NCBI GenBank assembly: GCA_022113835.1
Contig: JAILWY010000025.1
Span: 248,001-312,000 of the forward strand
DNA from: Atopsyche davidsoni
Lineage: Eukaryota; Arthropoda; Insecta; Trichoptera; Hydrobiosidae
Reading direction: 5' to 3'
Length of the DNA stretch: 64,000 bases
Each line of letters opens with the position of its first letter. The stretch's first letter is position 1. The notes under the pieces are model-generated. The model ran no database searches. It worked only from the letters and a program-made list of their open reading frames with translations, and had not been told where the DNA came from. Shown piece after piece: positions 22,876-35,915 of this stretch. Both the position numbers and the translations under genes were made by a program.

Positions 22876-22890
22876 AATACTTATCGGACC
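22876..22890. repeat. Inverted fragment of a mariner terminal repeat
   Basis: AATACTTATCGGACC matches the inner part of the right end of the adjacent mariner (24150-24164) and is inverted relative to its left end (22926-22941). It is followed by a TA tract. It is either the stump of a second mariner copy or the product of a fold-back at this end. Confidence 0.7.
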
Positions 22891-22917
22891 ATATATATAT
22901 ATATATATATATATATA
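22891..22917. repeat. (TA)n microsatellite bearing the mariner target site
   Basis: A pure TA run of about 26 bases ending in the TA that forms the left target duplication of the mariner. Confidence 0.9.
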
Positions 22918-24171
22918 CGAGGGCGGTCCGATAAGTACTTAGCCTACAAAAGAAAAACGAAAATTTTGGAAAAGTGGCGATTTATTTCTCAAAATAGTCT
23001 CCTTTTAGCTCGATACACTTGACCCACCGATGCTCCAACTTCTTTAACCCACCTGAAAAATACGTTATCTCGAGGTCTGCAAAGTAGGCCTCCGTGGCGG
23101 CGATGACCTCCTCATTCGACATAAATTTCTGCCCGGCGAGTGACTTTTTCAAGTTTGGAAACAAAAAAAAAATCGCACGGGGCCAAATCTGGAGAATACG
23201 GTGGATGGGGGAGCAGTGTGAGCTGGTGGGTTGTCATGATGGAAGAGCACTTTTTTCTTCGTCAAATAGGACCGTCTTTTCTGCAATTCGGCGTCGAATT
23301 GGCCCAATAATTCGGCATAGTAGAGCCCTTCGTAGTCCCATAGTTTTGCCCTTCTCCAAGTAGTCAATGTGGATCATACCTTGTGAATTTCAGAAAACGG
23401 TGGCCATCACCTTTCCGGCCGATAGGACAGTCTTCGCCTTCTTCGGAGCACGTTCGCCGGGTGAAGTCCACTGTTTTGACTTTTTCTTGGTCTCTGGTGT
23501 GTACCAGTGGATCCATGTTTCGTCGACGGTCACGAAACGACGCAGAAACTCCTTCGGATTGCGCATAAATAGCGTCAAACACTGCTCCGAAGTGTTCTCA
23601 CGGTTGCGCTTGCTGTCCGGAGTGAGCAAACGCGGCACCCACCATGCCGACAGCTTTCTCATGCCCAAAATTTCATGCAGGATATGAGCCACGTGGTCTT
23701 TTGAGATGCATACTGTCTCAGCTATCTCACGCACCTTCAATCGGTGGTCTGCCAATACGAGATCGTGGATTTTTGTCACGTTATCCTCCGTGGTAGTCAT
23801 TTTCGGGACACCGGGGCGTGGCTCATCAAAAACCGACGTGCGACCACATTGAAACTCGTTAAACTAATTTTTGACGGTCGCCATCGAAGGAGTCACCGCA
23901 CACAGTATCGAAGCGCTCTTTGATTTCGCTGCGCGATTTCCCTTCCAAAAACAAGAATCGAATCACCGACCGATTTTGCTCTTTTTCCATTTTTCTATAA
24001 TACGTGTACACGTCCGCTTCCACACGCGGTCAAAACAAAACTATAAGTTCGATTCGGCTGAAATTTTGACAGTAGCCGTTTGACAGTAGAAAGTACTACA
24101 CGATTGTAAATCTCTCTTGCGATACTAGCACCATCGGGCGGTGAGGCTAAATACTTATCGGACCGCCCTCG
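22918..24171. mobile_element. mariner-family transposon, decayed
   Basis: A 1254-bp element flanked by TA on both sides (22916-22917 and 24172-24173). Left end CGAGGGCGGTCCGATAAGTA and right end TACTTATCGGACCGCCCTCG are inverted repeats continuing for about 27 bases with one mismatch. Length, TA target and a DD34D transposase relic on the minus strand identify a Tc1/mariner-superfamily mariner. The subfamily was not settled. The gene carries several frameshifts and stops, so the copy cannot mobilise itself. Confidence 0.95.
22982..23990 (-). pseudogene. mariner transposase pseudogene (DD34D)
   Basis: It reads from ATG at 23990 (MEKEQNRSVIRFL) to a stop at 22982 after WVKCIELKGDYFEK. The paired helix-turn-helix DNA-binding region is recognisable (KVREIAETVCISKDHVAHIL). 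Catalytic blocks are VTVDETWIHWY, LFHHDNPPAHT and SPDLAPCD, so all three aspartates survive at codon level. Damage seen: a frameshift near 23893, a TAG where Trp is expected near 23860, a TGA after KVMATVF near 23390, a frameshift near 23345, and a one-base shift in a T-run near 23160. The restored length would be near the family's usual 340-350 residues. Strong decay with well-kept ends fits an old non-autonomous copy. Confidence 0.92.
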
Positions 24172-24173
24172 TA

Positions 24174-24409
24174 TATATATAAAGATGTCCCAAATTAACG
24201 CAAGATTTGAATTTGTCGCCATTTTTGCAGTAAAGTTTTAAAAGGCTGCCAAGCTTTTATTATTTTTGAAATATTGTTCAATAATGAAGACATGTTGTTC
24301 TATCGTGTAACGCTCCATTTTTACTAACCTCAGTCAGTTGTCAGCTGGTTTTCCCAAAACTTTACTATATACTTATTTACTTATATAATTATATATTGTT
24401 ATGTATATA

Positions 24410-24465
<56 letters not shown>

Positions 24466-27400
24466 GTTTTCGAAACTCACTTGTCCATCAGGTTAGTTTT
24501 GATGGAATTTTATTGTTGTTTATATAACTGCCCAGATCTGCTTCGGGAGGCTGGCGACCTACTTCCCAAATGGATCTGACTTTGACAAGCACTGAATAAG
24601 ATACTCCTTGCAAAGTGCACCCAATACAGCAGCTGTGTTATAAACTGCACTTTGTTGGAAATGCACGGCTGCTTCCATAATGAGATTGTACAGCTTTAGT
24701 ACAGTTTTTACTTTGATAGTTAATAGCGCAGTTAGTAGTTTTAAACCTGTAAACTTTTTAGTGGTTTTTAAACTTGCTTTATTAAATTTCGTTAAAATTT
24801 TTCATGATTTTTCGCAGTTTGATATTTATGAAATTTTCTCAGTATTTAAAATATTTATTTAAATTTAAATCTTATTCTGCTTAGTCATCATCTGATAGTT
24901 GTTATTTTTTTAAATTAAAACAAATTCTCGACGAGTGTTACTAAACAACAATATTTTTTTTAATTTTCAAATTTCTTTAAAAATACATAGAATATTAAAT
25001 CAAATTTAATATAATTGGAAAACATAATATTTATTGACATCTTTGTTTTATTATTTATTTTTATGCTCTAATCTGATGAGAAAATTTTATAAATACTGTA
25101 GGATTGACAAAAACAAAAAGAGAGATCAATTTTTTTTAAAACTTAATTAAAAAAATGTTTTCATTACGACTGTATGTATATATAACAATTATTTAATTTC
25201 AGATCACTCAAACATCTAGTGAAAAATATTAATATTGCAAAGTGAAATTTAAGTTTTTCTAATAATTTACTCAAATAGCTTTCCGAATTAATGCTGTCGA
25301 CCTTTTTCTAATCCTGGTGGTATTTCTCATTAAAAAAAACCGCAAATGATTGAAAAAAGTTAGAATTAAAATAAGAATAATGAACGAGATGGGTCGTCTT
25401 CTCCTTTCCAAAGGTTTTCGTAAAGATTATTAATTTAACCAATTTCTATCTTTTTAAAGAAGAATTAGTCAGAGTTATTGAAAATGTTTTATGATTTCGG
25501 ACACGTTTCGAGCCTTTTGTGTTCATTATCTAAGGCGTTAGTAATTTCTGTAGTAGTTTCACACTTACTTAACTATCACGACGTTTCGAATTCAAATCCG
25601 ACTGATGCAATTTGCTTTTTTAATTTGTCAAAATTTAAAATTGTATACCAGATAAAATCATGAATGCATAAAGTTATCAACATAAAATTGGCATGGTTAC
25701 GAATTCATCACTGAATAGTGTTTATTCACAATTTAAAACACTATCCAAGAAAATTAAGTTTTATGAATTAAAAAAAAACATTTTACTCATAATTTTACTA
25801 TTGAATATAATTGATTCATAAGGTTTCGTTTTGTTCTGAAAGCTTATAGCTTTGTATTCAAATTATGACATCGCGTTGAAAAATCTGCAGGCTTTCAGAA
25901 TTCTAATATTTTACCTCACGCGAGGGAATGAGCGATTCTTTTCGTCATCAAAATATATTGGTCAAATTATATAATCTAATGAAATCCACACAATGCTCAA
26001 CTCTCATTTGATCACGACATTCACAAGTAAACACGCACATACACACTCACCCACAAACACACAGATGAGGAGCCAGTTCCGCGAACTCAAGTTGTCCAGT
26101 ACTATAATAAATTTGGAAAAAATTATAACTGTAAGTTGGTTTTTCACTATTCAATGCGCTTTATCGTACAGCTCAAATAATAAAAATTGAAATATTTAAA
26201 AAGCACTTTTTAAATAAAATGATTTATTTGAGTATAAATGTACCTGATATTTTTGAAATGCCTGGTTACTTTATTTAGGTTTTTTATTATAAACCTTATT
26301 TTTACTACATTATTATTTCTTCACCCTTCTGGTGACACATGACACCAAGCCCCAAGAAGACGTCGAAGAAGAGCATTCTCCTATTCTGCCGAAAAAGCCA
26401 TAGAAAAAGATGAAAGATACATTATTATTTGTGGCTCCATGATAAAAAAAATTGTCTTTCAACTGTTTTCCCCTAAACTGAGTAAGCTACTATAACCAAA
26501 GTTCTTTTAACATGCCACTCATATTATAATTTTATTTAAATAATTATTGGATGTTTACAATATTCAATGTGTCGTTTCAAATCCACACCTCAGTGGGAGA
26601 AATAATCTCAAATGTTGTTAGGATTATTTAAAATTAAATTGCGTACTAGAATTTGCTTTATAAGAAGACGCGTGCCCAAAGTTTCCAGGAAAGATCCTTG
26701 TACAGACGTGAGGTTGTTTAGTAAAGTAACTTCCTCATGTCTGGGACAAACACACCAATCAATAATTTATGAGTGATGTTTCTATATATATCTGCTCAGG
26801 TCAAGGCTGTCCGGCGGCGGGCTTACCGCCTCCGTAAGGTTTCAGAGGTCTTTAGGGTTGTTGTGTCAGTAAGTCAGCCCAAGTAGCGCCATCGCAAATA
26901 CCCTCAATGCCTACATAAAAAATTAATAAATATTTTTATACGTTCTATATCAAACGATTTTTGTAAATTTTTCAATCATATAACGCTTTTGCACAATTTT
27001 ACAATTTACTGCATTCCAATAAAATGACAAAGCACTTATTGTGGAGCATGGATTTTCTTTAAATAGTGAAATTATATTGATGTTTTGCTTAAAAGCTTTT
27101 TATATCTTAAATTTTCAAATGAAAAAAAAACAGATGTTTTTCTATTTTTTATATATAATTATTTTTTTACTGTTTTTGTAAAATAATATTTTTGGTTATT
27201 TCTTCCACTTTTTTAAAAAATTAAACAAAGATGCAGTAATGTATAGATTTATAATAATATAAAGTTCGATCTTAAAGTCATTGGGTCGTTAAAAAAAGTG
27301 GGCATTATTAATCGAAATCACACGTTTCATGGTACATTTTAAAATACAAAATTGTTGCTTGAAATGATTTAACTTTATTAATAAAAAGATTTATTAATTT

Positions 27401-28192
27401 TGCTGATTTTTAAATTGCCTTCCAATCCATTGAATTGTGAGAGCTCATATTAAATTATGAATTAATTCTGAATCCCGGACTTTTTGGATATATCAAACTT
27501 GCTCTACGAGAATATTGGTTGAAATTTTGAAGAATTTAATAAAAATTAGATCAGGTATTTTTACGCGAAGATGAAATAATCACCAATTATGCGTCAATCT
27601 AAAGTCTATCCGGTTTTATTATTTTAAAATTAATATTTAATGTTTGCAATATATATTAGAATCAAAAAATTACCCATCAACGTTAATTCCACAACAGGGC
27701 GCGGTGAATTATTAATAAAGTATATAAATTATCATTCTCAATATTAACAAGAAATTTATCAAATTACGCAAAAGAAAATTTATTGCCTTGTATAGAATTA
27801 CCCGCGCGTTGTAACTCAATTTCCCTCCCGTGAAAGCCGGCATATTATTTAATAAAATATGAATTTTCCTGAAATGGCGCCCCATTTAACTAGTCTCTTC
27901 GAAAGAGACGATGAAAAAAAGTTTTAATTACGATAAAACCGATAATATCAATATTCGATAAGATGTTATTGGTTTTTATTTTGATTCATGTTTGACACGA
28001 ATGACTTTATAGGCTTAAAGCGGAAAGGCTTTTTTACAATCCGCCAAGTAGCGAAACTTACTGTAAATATTTTATTTATTTATAAAATATGAATAATTAT
28101 ATATACGGTTCATAACCTAGATATAACAAAAATATGATTTGATAATGCTCGTATGTTTATAACAAGAAACCACTTCATCTTTGAAACGCATT
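24174..28192. other. AT-rich non-coding stretch
   Basis: No gene was recognised. It contains the TA tract at 24411-24463, a CA-rich stretch near 26030-26065, and a weak inverted motif CAAAGTGCA/TGCACTTTG near 24613-24655. A B-box-like GAATTCAAATCC near 25588 lacks a matching A box. Open frames near 24680, 25478 and 25993 look like chance. Confidence 0.5.
24411..24463. repeat. (TA)n microsatellite
   Basis: About 50 bases of TA, nearly pure. Confidence 0.95.
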
Positions 28193-28235
28193 CGCCGTCA
28201 GAGCTTTAGGATCAAAAGTTTTCCGTTCATCCAAT

Positions 28236-28268
<33 letters not shown>

Positions 28269-28326
28269 TATATATATATATTGATTGGATGAACGGAAAA
28301 CTTTTGATCCTAAAGCTCTGACGGCG
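28193..28326. repeat. Perfect inverted repeat, 46-bp arms around a TA tract
   Basis: Positions 28193-28238 are the exact reverse complement of 28281-28326. The arms begin CGCCGTCAGAGC and contain ordinary, non-repetitive sequence. The 42-base centre is almost entirely TA, itself self-complementary, so the whole 134 bp could form one nearly continuous hairpin or cruciform. No target duplication or transposon end is visible. A second, longer TA tract follows at once. Perfect identity indicates a recent inverted duplication. Confidence 0.95.
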
Positions 28327-28328
28327 AC

Positions 28329-28331
<3 letters not shown>

Positions 28332-28405
<74 letters not shown>
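28332..28405. repeat. (TA)n microsatellite
   Basis: About 73 bases of pure TA separating the inverted repeat from dispersed repeat R3. Confidence 0.95.
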
Positions 28406-28407
<2 letters not shown>

Positions 28408-28488
28408 TTTCATTTCACAAGCAGCCTAAGAACTTCCCTGTGAATTCGAGATGATGAATAGAGCTAATTATGACATAGTATAAAAGTT
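28405..28488 (-). repeat. Dispersed repeat family R3, copy 1
   Basis: Its reverse complement aligns with 38082-38165 with a modest number of mismatches. Shared blocks include CTCGAATTCACAGG, AAGTTCT, AGGCTGCTTGTGAAATGA and GTCATAATTAG. One boundary coincides with the adjacent TA tract. No coding potential was seen. Confidence 0.8.
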
Positions 28489-30320
28489 ACTAATTTTTTT
28501 ATTTACTTCCAATTTTATTATACTTACTTTATTATATTACTTTATTTAATTAAACAATTTATTTACTTTTAAAAAAAGTATATTGAACATTAATCAATGA
28601 GTATTGTTAAATATTTTTAATAAATTCGGAATTTTTCCCCTTTAGGGTTATTGTGTATATAAATTGTAGTAGCGGCGTAAAAAATCGTTTAATTTATTTG
28701 CTATGACTCGAGTCTACTGTATTTAGACAACTATTGCCACCAAGAGTTATATTATTTCAAAGATTTTTTTCGTCGTTCAATATGTAAATCGATTTCATTA
28801 ATATTGTACATGTTCAACATAAGGTTAGCTTTAGTCACAGATGAAATATTGTACACTTTTGAAAATAATGTTTCAACGGTGATGACAATAGATCAAGTGA
28901 TTTAAATTAAATCTGAAATAGGTAATAATACTTATATTTTTCTTAAAATATGTACAAAAAATTTTTTTTATAATATTTTAAAAGATTTAATTTTTTTAAA
29001 GTATAAAAACGCCTTAATAAAATAAGCAATTAAATTTCAAATACCTAGTTAATTTAATAGTATACTACTTTACACAATATTGTACGTTCATTTCAAACCA
29101 ACTTCTTAAAAATGGCTGCTGGACGATTGAGCGGCTCGGGAGGACACGCGAGAGCTTCGAGAGTTCATTGAGAGATTAACTAGTGCGCAAAAAGTAAAAC
29201 ATGGAAACGAAGAGATTTGTGTGAAATATGACTGTAATATATTCTCTCTCAGAGAGTTAATACCCAGAGATTTTGTATATTCATACATCATTTTTCTTAT
29301 TGTTCAATTAAATTTGTTGAAATGTTTCTTGAGTATATCGATTAGCTTTGTGAGTTTTTGGTTATTATGTTTGAAGGGTTTTATTTTGTTATTAAAATTT
29401 GAAACACGTCTTGATCTATCCCGGATCTTACTCAATTAAACAGCGCAGTGCCGGAAAATTTCCATGACCTTGTAGAACACCAAATATTAAATAATATTAT
29501 ATTAACACATTACATAACTAGAAATAAAGTAGTCGATTTGTTAGCACAATAATATGTAAGTATATATTTACTAAATTGTATTGTAATTTTCAGAAAAAAA
29601 AAAAGAATATATTGGTCCAATGAAACTTCATTTTGGTTTTTTATCTCAAGAATTGCAGTAAGAAATGATTTAAGAAGATTATTGATAAATAAAGTATTTA
29701 ACTTTCTTCTCCGTCAAAATAAGCGTTCAGAGGAGCTTGCAGGTCGACGAGGCGAGCTTTCGCTATTCATGTTTCACTTTTTGTTATATTGACGCGGCTA
29801 GTTTTTTTAAATAAGAAAAATTTATTGGTTTCAACCTAGTTCATTTTATCAAAAATATTGAATATCATCAAAGGAATCGCCGACGTTTTTTGCTTTGAAT
29901 TTGTTATCACCGCGAGAGTGAGTTACAGTAAAGTCAGTAGGCTCTTGAGTGAATTATTGATTTATACTTAAATAATAAATATTCAAATTCACTGACGATT
30001 GAAGTGCGAATAATGAAAACATTTAAGATGTAAACGAGTTGGCATCAAATGGTTTTTCGGAACAAAATTGATTTGAAATATGTTACAATATTAATTATCA
30101 AAAGCTGTCACGCCAATCGAGCTTCATTTGGAGAGCAACGCGGCGCCGGTGGGAGTGCATTTCACTTTTAACTAATTGACTGTTTCCCTCTCGCCACGGG
30201 ACACTCATGATTTAATTTATATAAATTATGTACTCACTGAGTATCGAATATTGGAAAATATGTGTTTATTCTATTTAATTTGCAATAAAAACAAATACAT
30301 TTTAATATATAATAAAACAC

Positions 30321-30432
30321 TTGAGTGACTTTTCCACATGCTATTTTTTATTGGTGACAATTATTAAAATCAGTCTGAAAGGTCGGCGAAACCGGTCACC
30401 AATAAAAACTTACCTGTCGAAAAATCACTCAA
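30321..30432. mobile_element. MITE-like fold-back element (family R2)
   Basis: A 38-bp arm at 30321-30358 (TTGAGTGACTTTTCCACATG...) is an imperfect reverse complement of 30395-30432, at roughly four positions in five. The short centre contains CGGCGAAACCGGT. Partial relatives lie at 14315-14366 and 31651-31692, showing that this is a dispersed family. No transposase gene is present and no sure target duplication was seen, so the superfamily is unknown. Confidence 0.65.
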
Positions 30433-31650
30433 CTAACTTATTCTATTTAAAATATTAAAGTGGAATTCCACCATGTACTCTCTGTCAAAAATATTGATTA
30501 TTCAAATTAAATTGATGGAAAAATTTATTATCAACGATTATTATTATAGGTTTATTGTGAAAATTATGTTAACACATGAATCTCAAACTCACGAATCCAC
30601 GGCACTTTCAGCAGTCCTGAACCGCCATAAAACCAAATCTCACTGCTCTGCACTTATTTTCTCGTCATTTTATATTTAATTATTGATAACTTAAAAATAG
30701 GTTTTATAAACAAATTTGAATACGAATATTGGCTTGCTATTTAAACAAAATGGCTATTTGTGTAATGTCCACCTATTGATCAGAGAACAATGTGCTTCAC
30801 ACAACCCCTACTATTGATTGCATCCCATTACTTATTTACCCCATCACTTTTACGTCGAAATCTTTTACCGGTCACGCTATGGGCCTTTTGTAAAAATATA
30901 CCTGAAAATACATATTGACTACTGCTGCCTGTTGGGTGCCCCTAGGGAAAAGGACTTCGCTTCTTTATGTGTTTTGGGATAAGCGGTTACAACATAAAGA
31001 GTCAAGAAAAATACATCCATGACAGATTGGGTTCACTTGATATACAACACTTTTTAAAAAAATTAAATGATTGAATGTATATCTACGAAACAAAATCTCC
31101 ATTATTTGTTGAGCAAAAACATGGTTAGTAATTAAAAATGCTTTTGTCAAATTACTGAAACAAATATTATTTTTATTTTCTCTATTGCTTTGTTTAAAAA
31201 TGGTTATTTTCATCAAATAATTTAATGCATATTAATATGCAAAGTTAAATATTTATAATTGGTTTTTCTATATTGGGCTATTTTAATTGGCTAGCAATTA
31301 ATTTTCCAAATTACATACACACGTTTTTTTTATGAATCTCGACATTAAAATTTTGTAAAACAATTTGTTTTATGTGATACAGCTTATTAAAAGAATACAA
31401 TATCTGTAATATTAAATTTGGACAAAAGCGTCTGAAGGTTAGCGCGGGTTCTCAGTGGAGTCTCCGGCAAATGTAAAATAAATATAAATGAAAAAAATGT
31501 TTGTCGATTTCGTGACTGCGAAACAATATTGAACAAAATTCGCAGCGGCATTTGACAGACACTGTAATGCTTAAGTTATTAAATATTATTTATTCAAACA
31601 TTAGAAAAAAAATAGTTGAAATATCGATAAAAAATACAGTTATAAAATAA

Positions 31651-31692
31651 TACAGCTAGTTTTTATTTAACGGTACCGGTTTCACCACCATC
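31651..31692 (-). repeat. Partial copy of family R2
   Basis: The block ACCGGTTTCACCACC preceded by AGTTTTTATTTAACGGT is the complement of the right-half motif seen at 14315-14366 and 30385-30410. Confidence 0.45.
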
Positions 31693-32033
31693 CTTACTCA
31701 GATTTATATAGTTACTAAAATATTATCTTTAAAAAATAATGAAAAGATAAATATTCAAAGACCAATTAAAAATAAAATCAGGCTGGGAGTATTCAATGAT
31801 AAAATAAATACAAATTGAGATGAAATTTATCTGCCGGTTTCAGATTAATTTATTTTACCTGATCAGTTTTCAAATAGAAATTTTTTATTTATTCATTTAA
31901 AACTTTCATTTAAAAATTTATTCATTTATTATTGTATCCTCAGAAAAAAAACATATTTTTGAGTAATATTTATTTTCAAAATAAGTATAATAAATCCAAA
32001 AAAAGTATTTATTAATCCGGCTAGTGTAAAACT

Positions 32034-32072
32034 TTTTTTTTTCTGTAAATTTTCAATTTACAGAAAAAAAAA
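32034..32072. repeat. Perfect palindrome, 18-bp arms, 3-nt loop
   Basis: A T-run plus CTGTAAATT is mirrored by AATTTACAG plus an A-run around TTC. Half of each arm is homopolymer, so chance cannot be dismissed as readily as for the other palindromes. Confidence 0.8.
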
Positions 32073-34226
32073 TTACAAAAATTGTATTTTCATTTTAAGA
32101 AAATAAATATGCATAGATTTAATAATCTAAAATAATCATTTACTATATTAGTTAAGCTGTGAATTCATCAGTAAACTCTGTCTGCGTGTTCTGCTGCAAA
32201 ATATCTCCTCGTAATAATGTATCTATTTTAATATGCAATTCATGTACTTGATGTAAAACTTAGTTCATTTTTTTATAAAAATACTGAAAAATCTATTGCC
32301 AAACCGATCTACTCTATAATATAAGGGCACGTGCTACCTTGGGGGTACAGGGTTGCATGGACTCTCTCATGTGGGTTGATATTAAACGATTGAGTTAAAA
32401 CATGCAAATTTTCAGGTGTTTTTACAAAAAACAAAGATTTGTGTTTTATAAAGTTATTGAAAGTTTTAAAATATACTGTTTTTGCATTGGCGAATTGAAA
32501 TTGCTTTGAAAAACCTTTTACGTCAGTATGGAATTCGTCTGAAAGTAGAAGAAATCTGCCAGAAACTAGCAACTACTTGTTCCTAGTTGTAGTCTGTTCC
32601 GCATATAACAATTTGTTTTTTCGCCCAGTTGCAGCGGCCAAGTAGCTCGCTAAAAAGAAAGCTGAGCCGCGGAGGTTTCTTAGGTGTACCTTCAAACAAA
32701 TAACAACATGTTTTTTCCCCTTTTTTATATTTATTTTATTTTTAATTCAGACATAATACACAATACAATACTGGAATTCAAACTTCTGACAAACATTCAC
32801 AATTTTCAATTAGAAATTAAAAAATGATTTGTATTCTAAACTTCCAGCAACATCTGTTAATATATTGTATATAAAAATAAATTAAAGTTGGATAAAAAAT
32901 ACCATTTTTTAGTTTTTATTCCATGATTTTTTCAAATTAAAGTGAAAAATTCATTTCTATTGCCGGCAATAGCTCGCGATCCGATCACCCATATTCCGTA
33001 AATTCTTCTAGAAGTACCTCCCGTCCGATTAAAAATACATTCCGAGCGAGAGGCTCTCCGGGGAGGCGAGAGGCCTTTACGGGAAGTAAAGCATCCTCAC
33101 GGCGGAGGCTTCGGAGGACGTGGAGGGATCGACGCATTCCACCCGAGGGCTGCTTTATTACTGGCCTGCATGGCGACACGTGCGCAGGTCACGAGGTTCC
33201 AGCACCGGCAGCATTTCCGAAAACAAAGGTCTCATTTATTTAAAACCATAGTAGATACAGTTTTACTTATATTAACGGAAATTCTACCTGCTCCATGATA
33301 CGGTTTGAATTTAATCTTGAATTTATGTCCAACCGACAGGCGCATTGTGAATCTTATTTGTCACATAGGGTTGATAATGATGAAGAAATAAATAACCATT
33401 AGTTCATCAAAAATTACAACTGTCTCTGATTCCCATGAGTAAATTTCCGCTTATACGCAGATTTTTTGCGATTTTACCCTAGAATCTCGCTTGAGAAATA
33501 AGGGTATGAACCACACATGCTTCTTAAAAATTTTAAAAGGATATTTCTCGTCGTTTGTACGTGAATTGATATCTCAAAAGAAGACTTTCCTCGTTTAAAA
33601 TTAAATAATCAAGGAGCAAACATACTTAGCTATCCTCCGTAAAACTCGATTTATTAAAGTATTTTTTATATATATGTTAATTTATGAATACCATATTTAA
33701 ATAATAAATTCACGTATAAAACGACGACCAACTTTTTAGTTTATTTATACTTATTTACGGAACTTGTATGCTAATAAATAGAAGGTGAATATAAATAGTC
33801 AAATATTATCAGTGTTCAATTTATATTATAAGTCAAAATTTTAACTATTGTTTGAATGTCGTAATTAAAAAAACATTTGTGTAAGCAAATATAATAGCTA
33901 ACCGAGAGTTTTTGCCTGAAACTTTTTCCTTAAATTATTGATACAATAAATTGATTACGCATTAGTATACAAAGCGATGTCACCTTTGACCGGATTTGGT
34001 AAAAGTTTTCTTGTTCTACGGTAACATTTTCGGGCGCGTCCCCACGCAGGTTAGTTTTCAGAAAATTTAATGAAGTATTCAATAGTATACGTACATGTTT
34101 ATAAATTATTTAGGTGCTAAGAAATATAAAGAATTGGTTTTTAATACATTACTTGGGGTTTTAATAATATTTTACATCTTTTAGGTTATTGAAGTTACTC
34201 AGTGATAAATAGAAAAATGCAAACCT

Positions 34227-34276
34227 ACAGCTATAATATAGTTATAACACTACAGCTGTAATATAGGTATAGCACT
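34227..34276 (+). repeat. 25-bp tandem duplication
   Basis: ACAGCTATAATATAGTTATA plus ACACT is followed at once by a copy differing at three bases. A degraded partial third unit may follow. Confidence 0.8.
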
Positions 34277-35915
34277 GTAGGTATATTATAATACAGATAT
34301 GAAAATAAAAACGCGCACAGCTGAACTATATTGAAATGTCGAACTTGATCGTTTGATATTTGTTTCCAGGCAGCGCGAGATAGGCGATGCGCTCGGCTCT
34401 TCTTACATTTTTCAGGTCAATCGAAGAAAAACCGCACAAATTGAATGTTTTTTTGAGTTTCAAGCAAAGCGCTTTCGTTTGTGATTGATGACGACATTAC
34501 TCGGTACTTTTAATTTGAAATGGTTTTAGTTTAGCTATTTAAAAATAACTAAATATATATGTTAGCCAGGAACCAAACCGAAAAAATTCAAGCGCTTATT
34601 ATATTTTGTTGAAAACTTAGGGCGGGGGACTCACCGGGGGGGAGGCTTTGCGATCTCAGCGAGCTAGAATATTTCAGTGATCATAGTGATTCACCTTTCC
34701 GTGAAGTGATTTAGTAATACTGAAACATTTCCATGCCTCCTGGGCACAGGGACGCAGGGGCGGGGTGGACGGTCGCCTTTGATGTCCCTTCGACGTAAAC
34801 GACAAAGGCTTTCAGTTGATTCTCTTTTCAGAGTTATCGATGTTTATTTATGCATACGTCGTAGTCTCGCTAACTTTGATTTTGAAAAAAAAAATATTAG
34901 CTAGATAAAAACGTCAATATTAACATATACCAATCAGGTAAAATGAAAAGCTGAGTTTATCTGTTATTTTTAAAAGATTGTATAAATAAATTTTACGAAA
35001 ACTACTTCGTTTCTATATAGAAACAACTTTCAAATTCCGTAAAGTAATTCGCAGTCTCTTTTTATTTAGCGAGGATCCTCAAATATTTTGTTTAATTACG
35101 TCATATTGCTAACAGTACTTTAAACTGAACATTTTTTTTTATTATAAAACGTTAAAAAAAATCTTATAAAAATATTTTTTGTTTTTGAAGTCATATTTTT
35201 TTGTTATATCGGCATTTATTTATTTGATAATCGAAGTAAAAGAAAACATTTAGCGTCAAATATAAGCGTGTAATTTTTATGACATTCCTAAAAAAAAAAT
35301 TTTTTTTATTAAATCAAAATATGATGACAACTATGAAATATTAAGCACATACGCAATTTAAAGAAATACAGGCTTGTTGTAGAAATAACTTATTTTTTAA
35401 TTTCAAAAGTATAAGATGCAGCATTTAATTTTATCAAAATTTAAGTGAACAGATCCAGTTAGAAAATTACCAAACGTTTATTCGGCATCAAAAAATATCA
35501 CTTACAGCTTAATCAAAATAAAGATTCGAAATCTAGAATATATGCAGGACTATTGCGCTCGAGCAGATCGAAGCATTGGACTATTATAACCTATTAAAAT
35601 AATATTTCAAGCCTTTTTAAAACTATTTTTTCTGTAAATCTTTCGTTCATTTGAATTAAAAATGTTATTTTTAGATTTGTTTTGAGTTTAAAAAATAAAT
35701 TTAAAAGTCATTTTTACCGGCCGCGTCAATCCTCAGATATGAAAAAAACTAAAATATAACTGTCGACATTTTTTACTGGTGGTCGGGAAACAAATGTCGT
35801 TAGTTTTATTTTTAAAAACGAATATATTAGGAAAAAAATGTGTACTGCGAGTAATTTCTTTCGAGTTATGTAACTAAGAGTTAAAAATAATCGTTTGTTT
35901 GTCGATCGATGATTG

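Noticed and set aside
23364..23687. Plus- and minus-strand frames over the mariner
   Set aside because: They are shadows of the broken mariner transposase in other frames.
32985..33179. 64-codon minus-strand frame in a GC island
   Set aside because: No domain, no splice context and no repeat of the pattern; evidence is insufficient for an exon.
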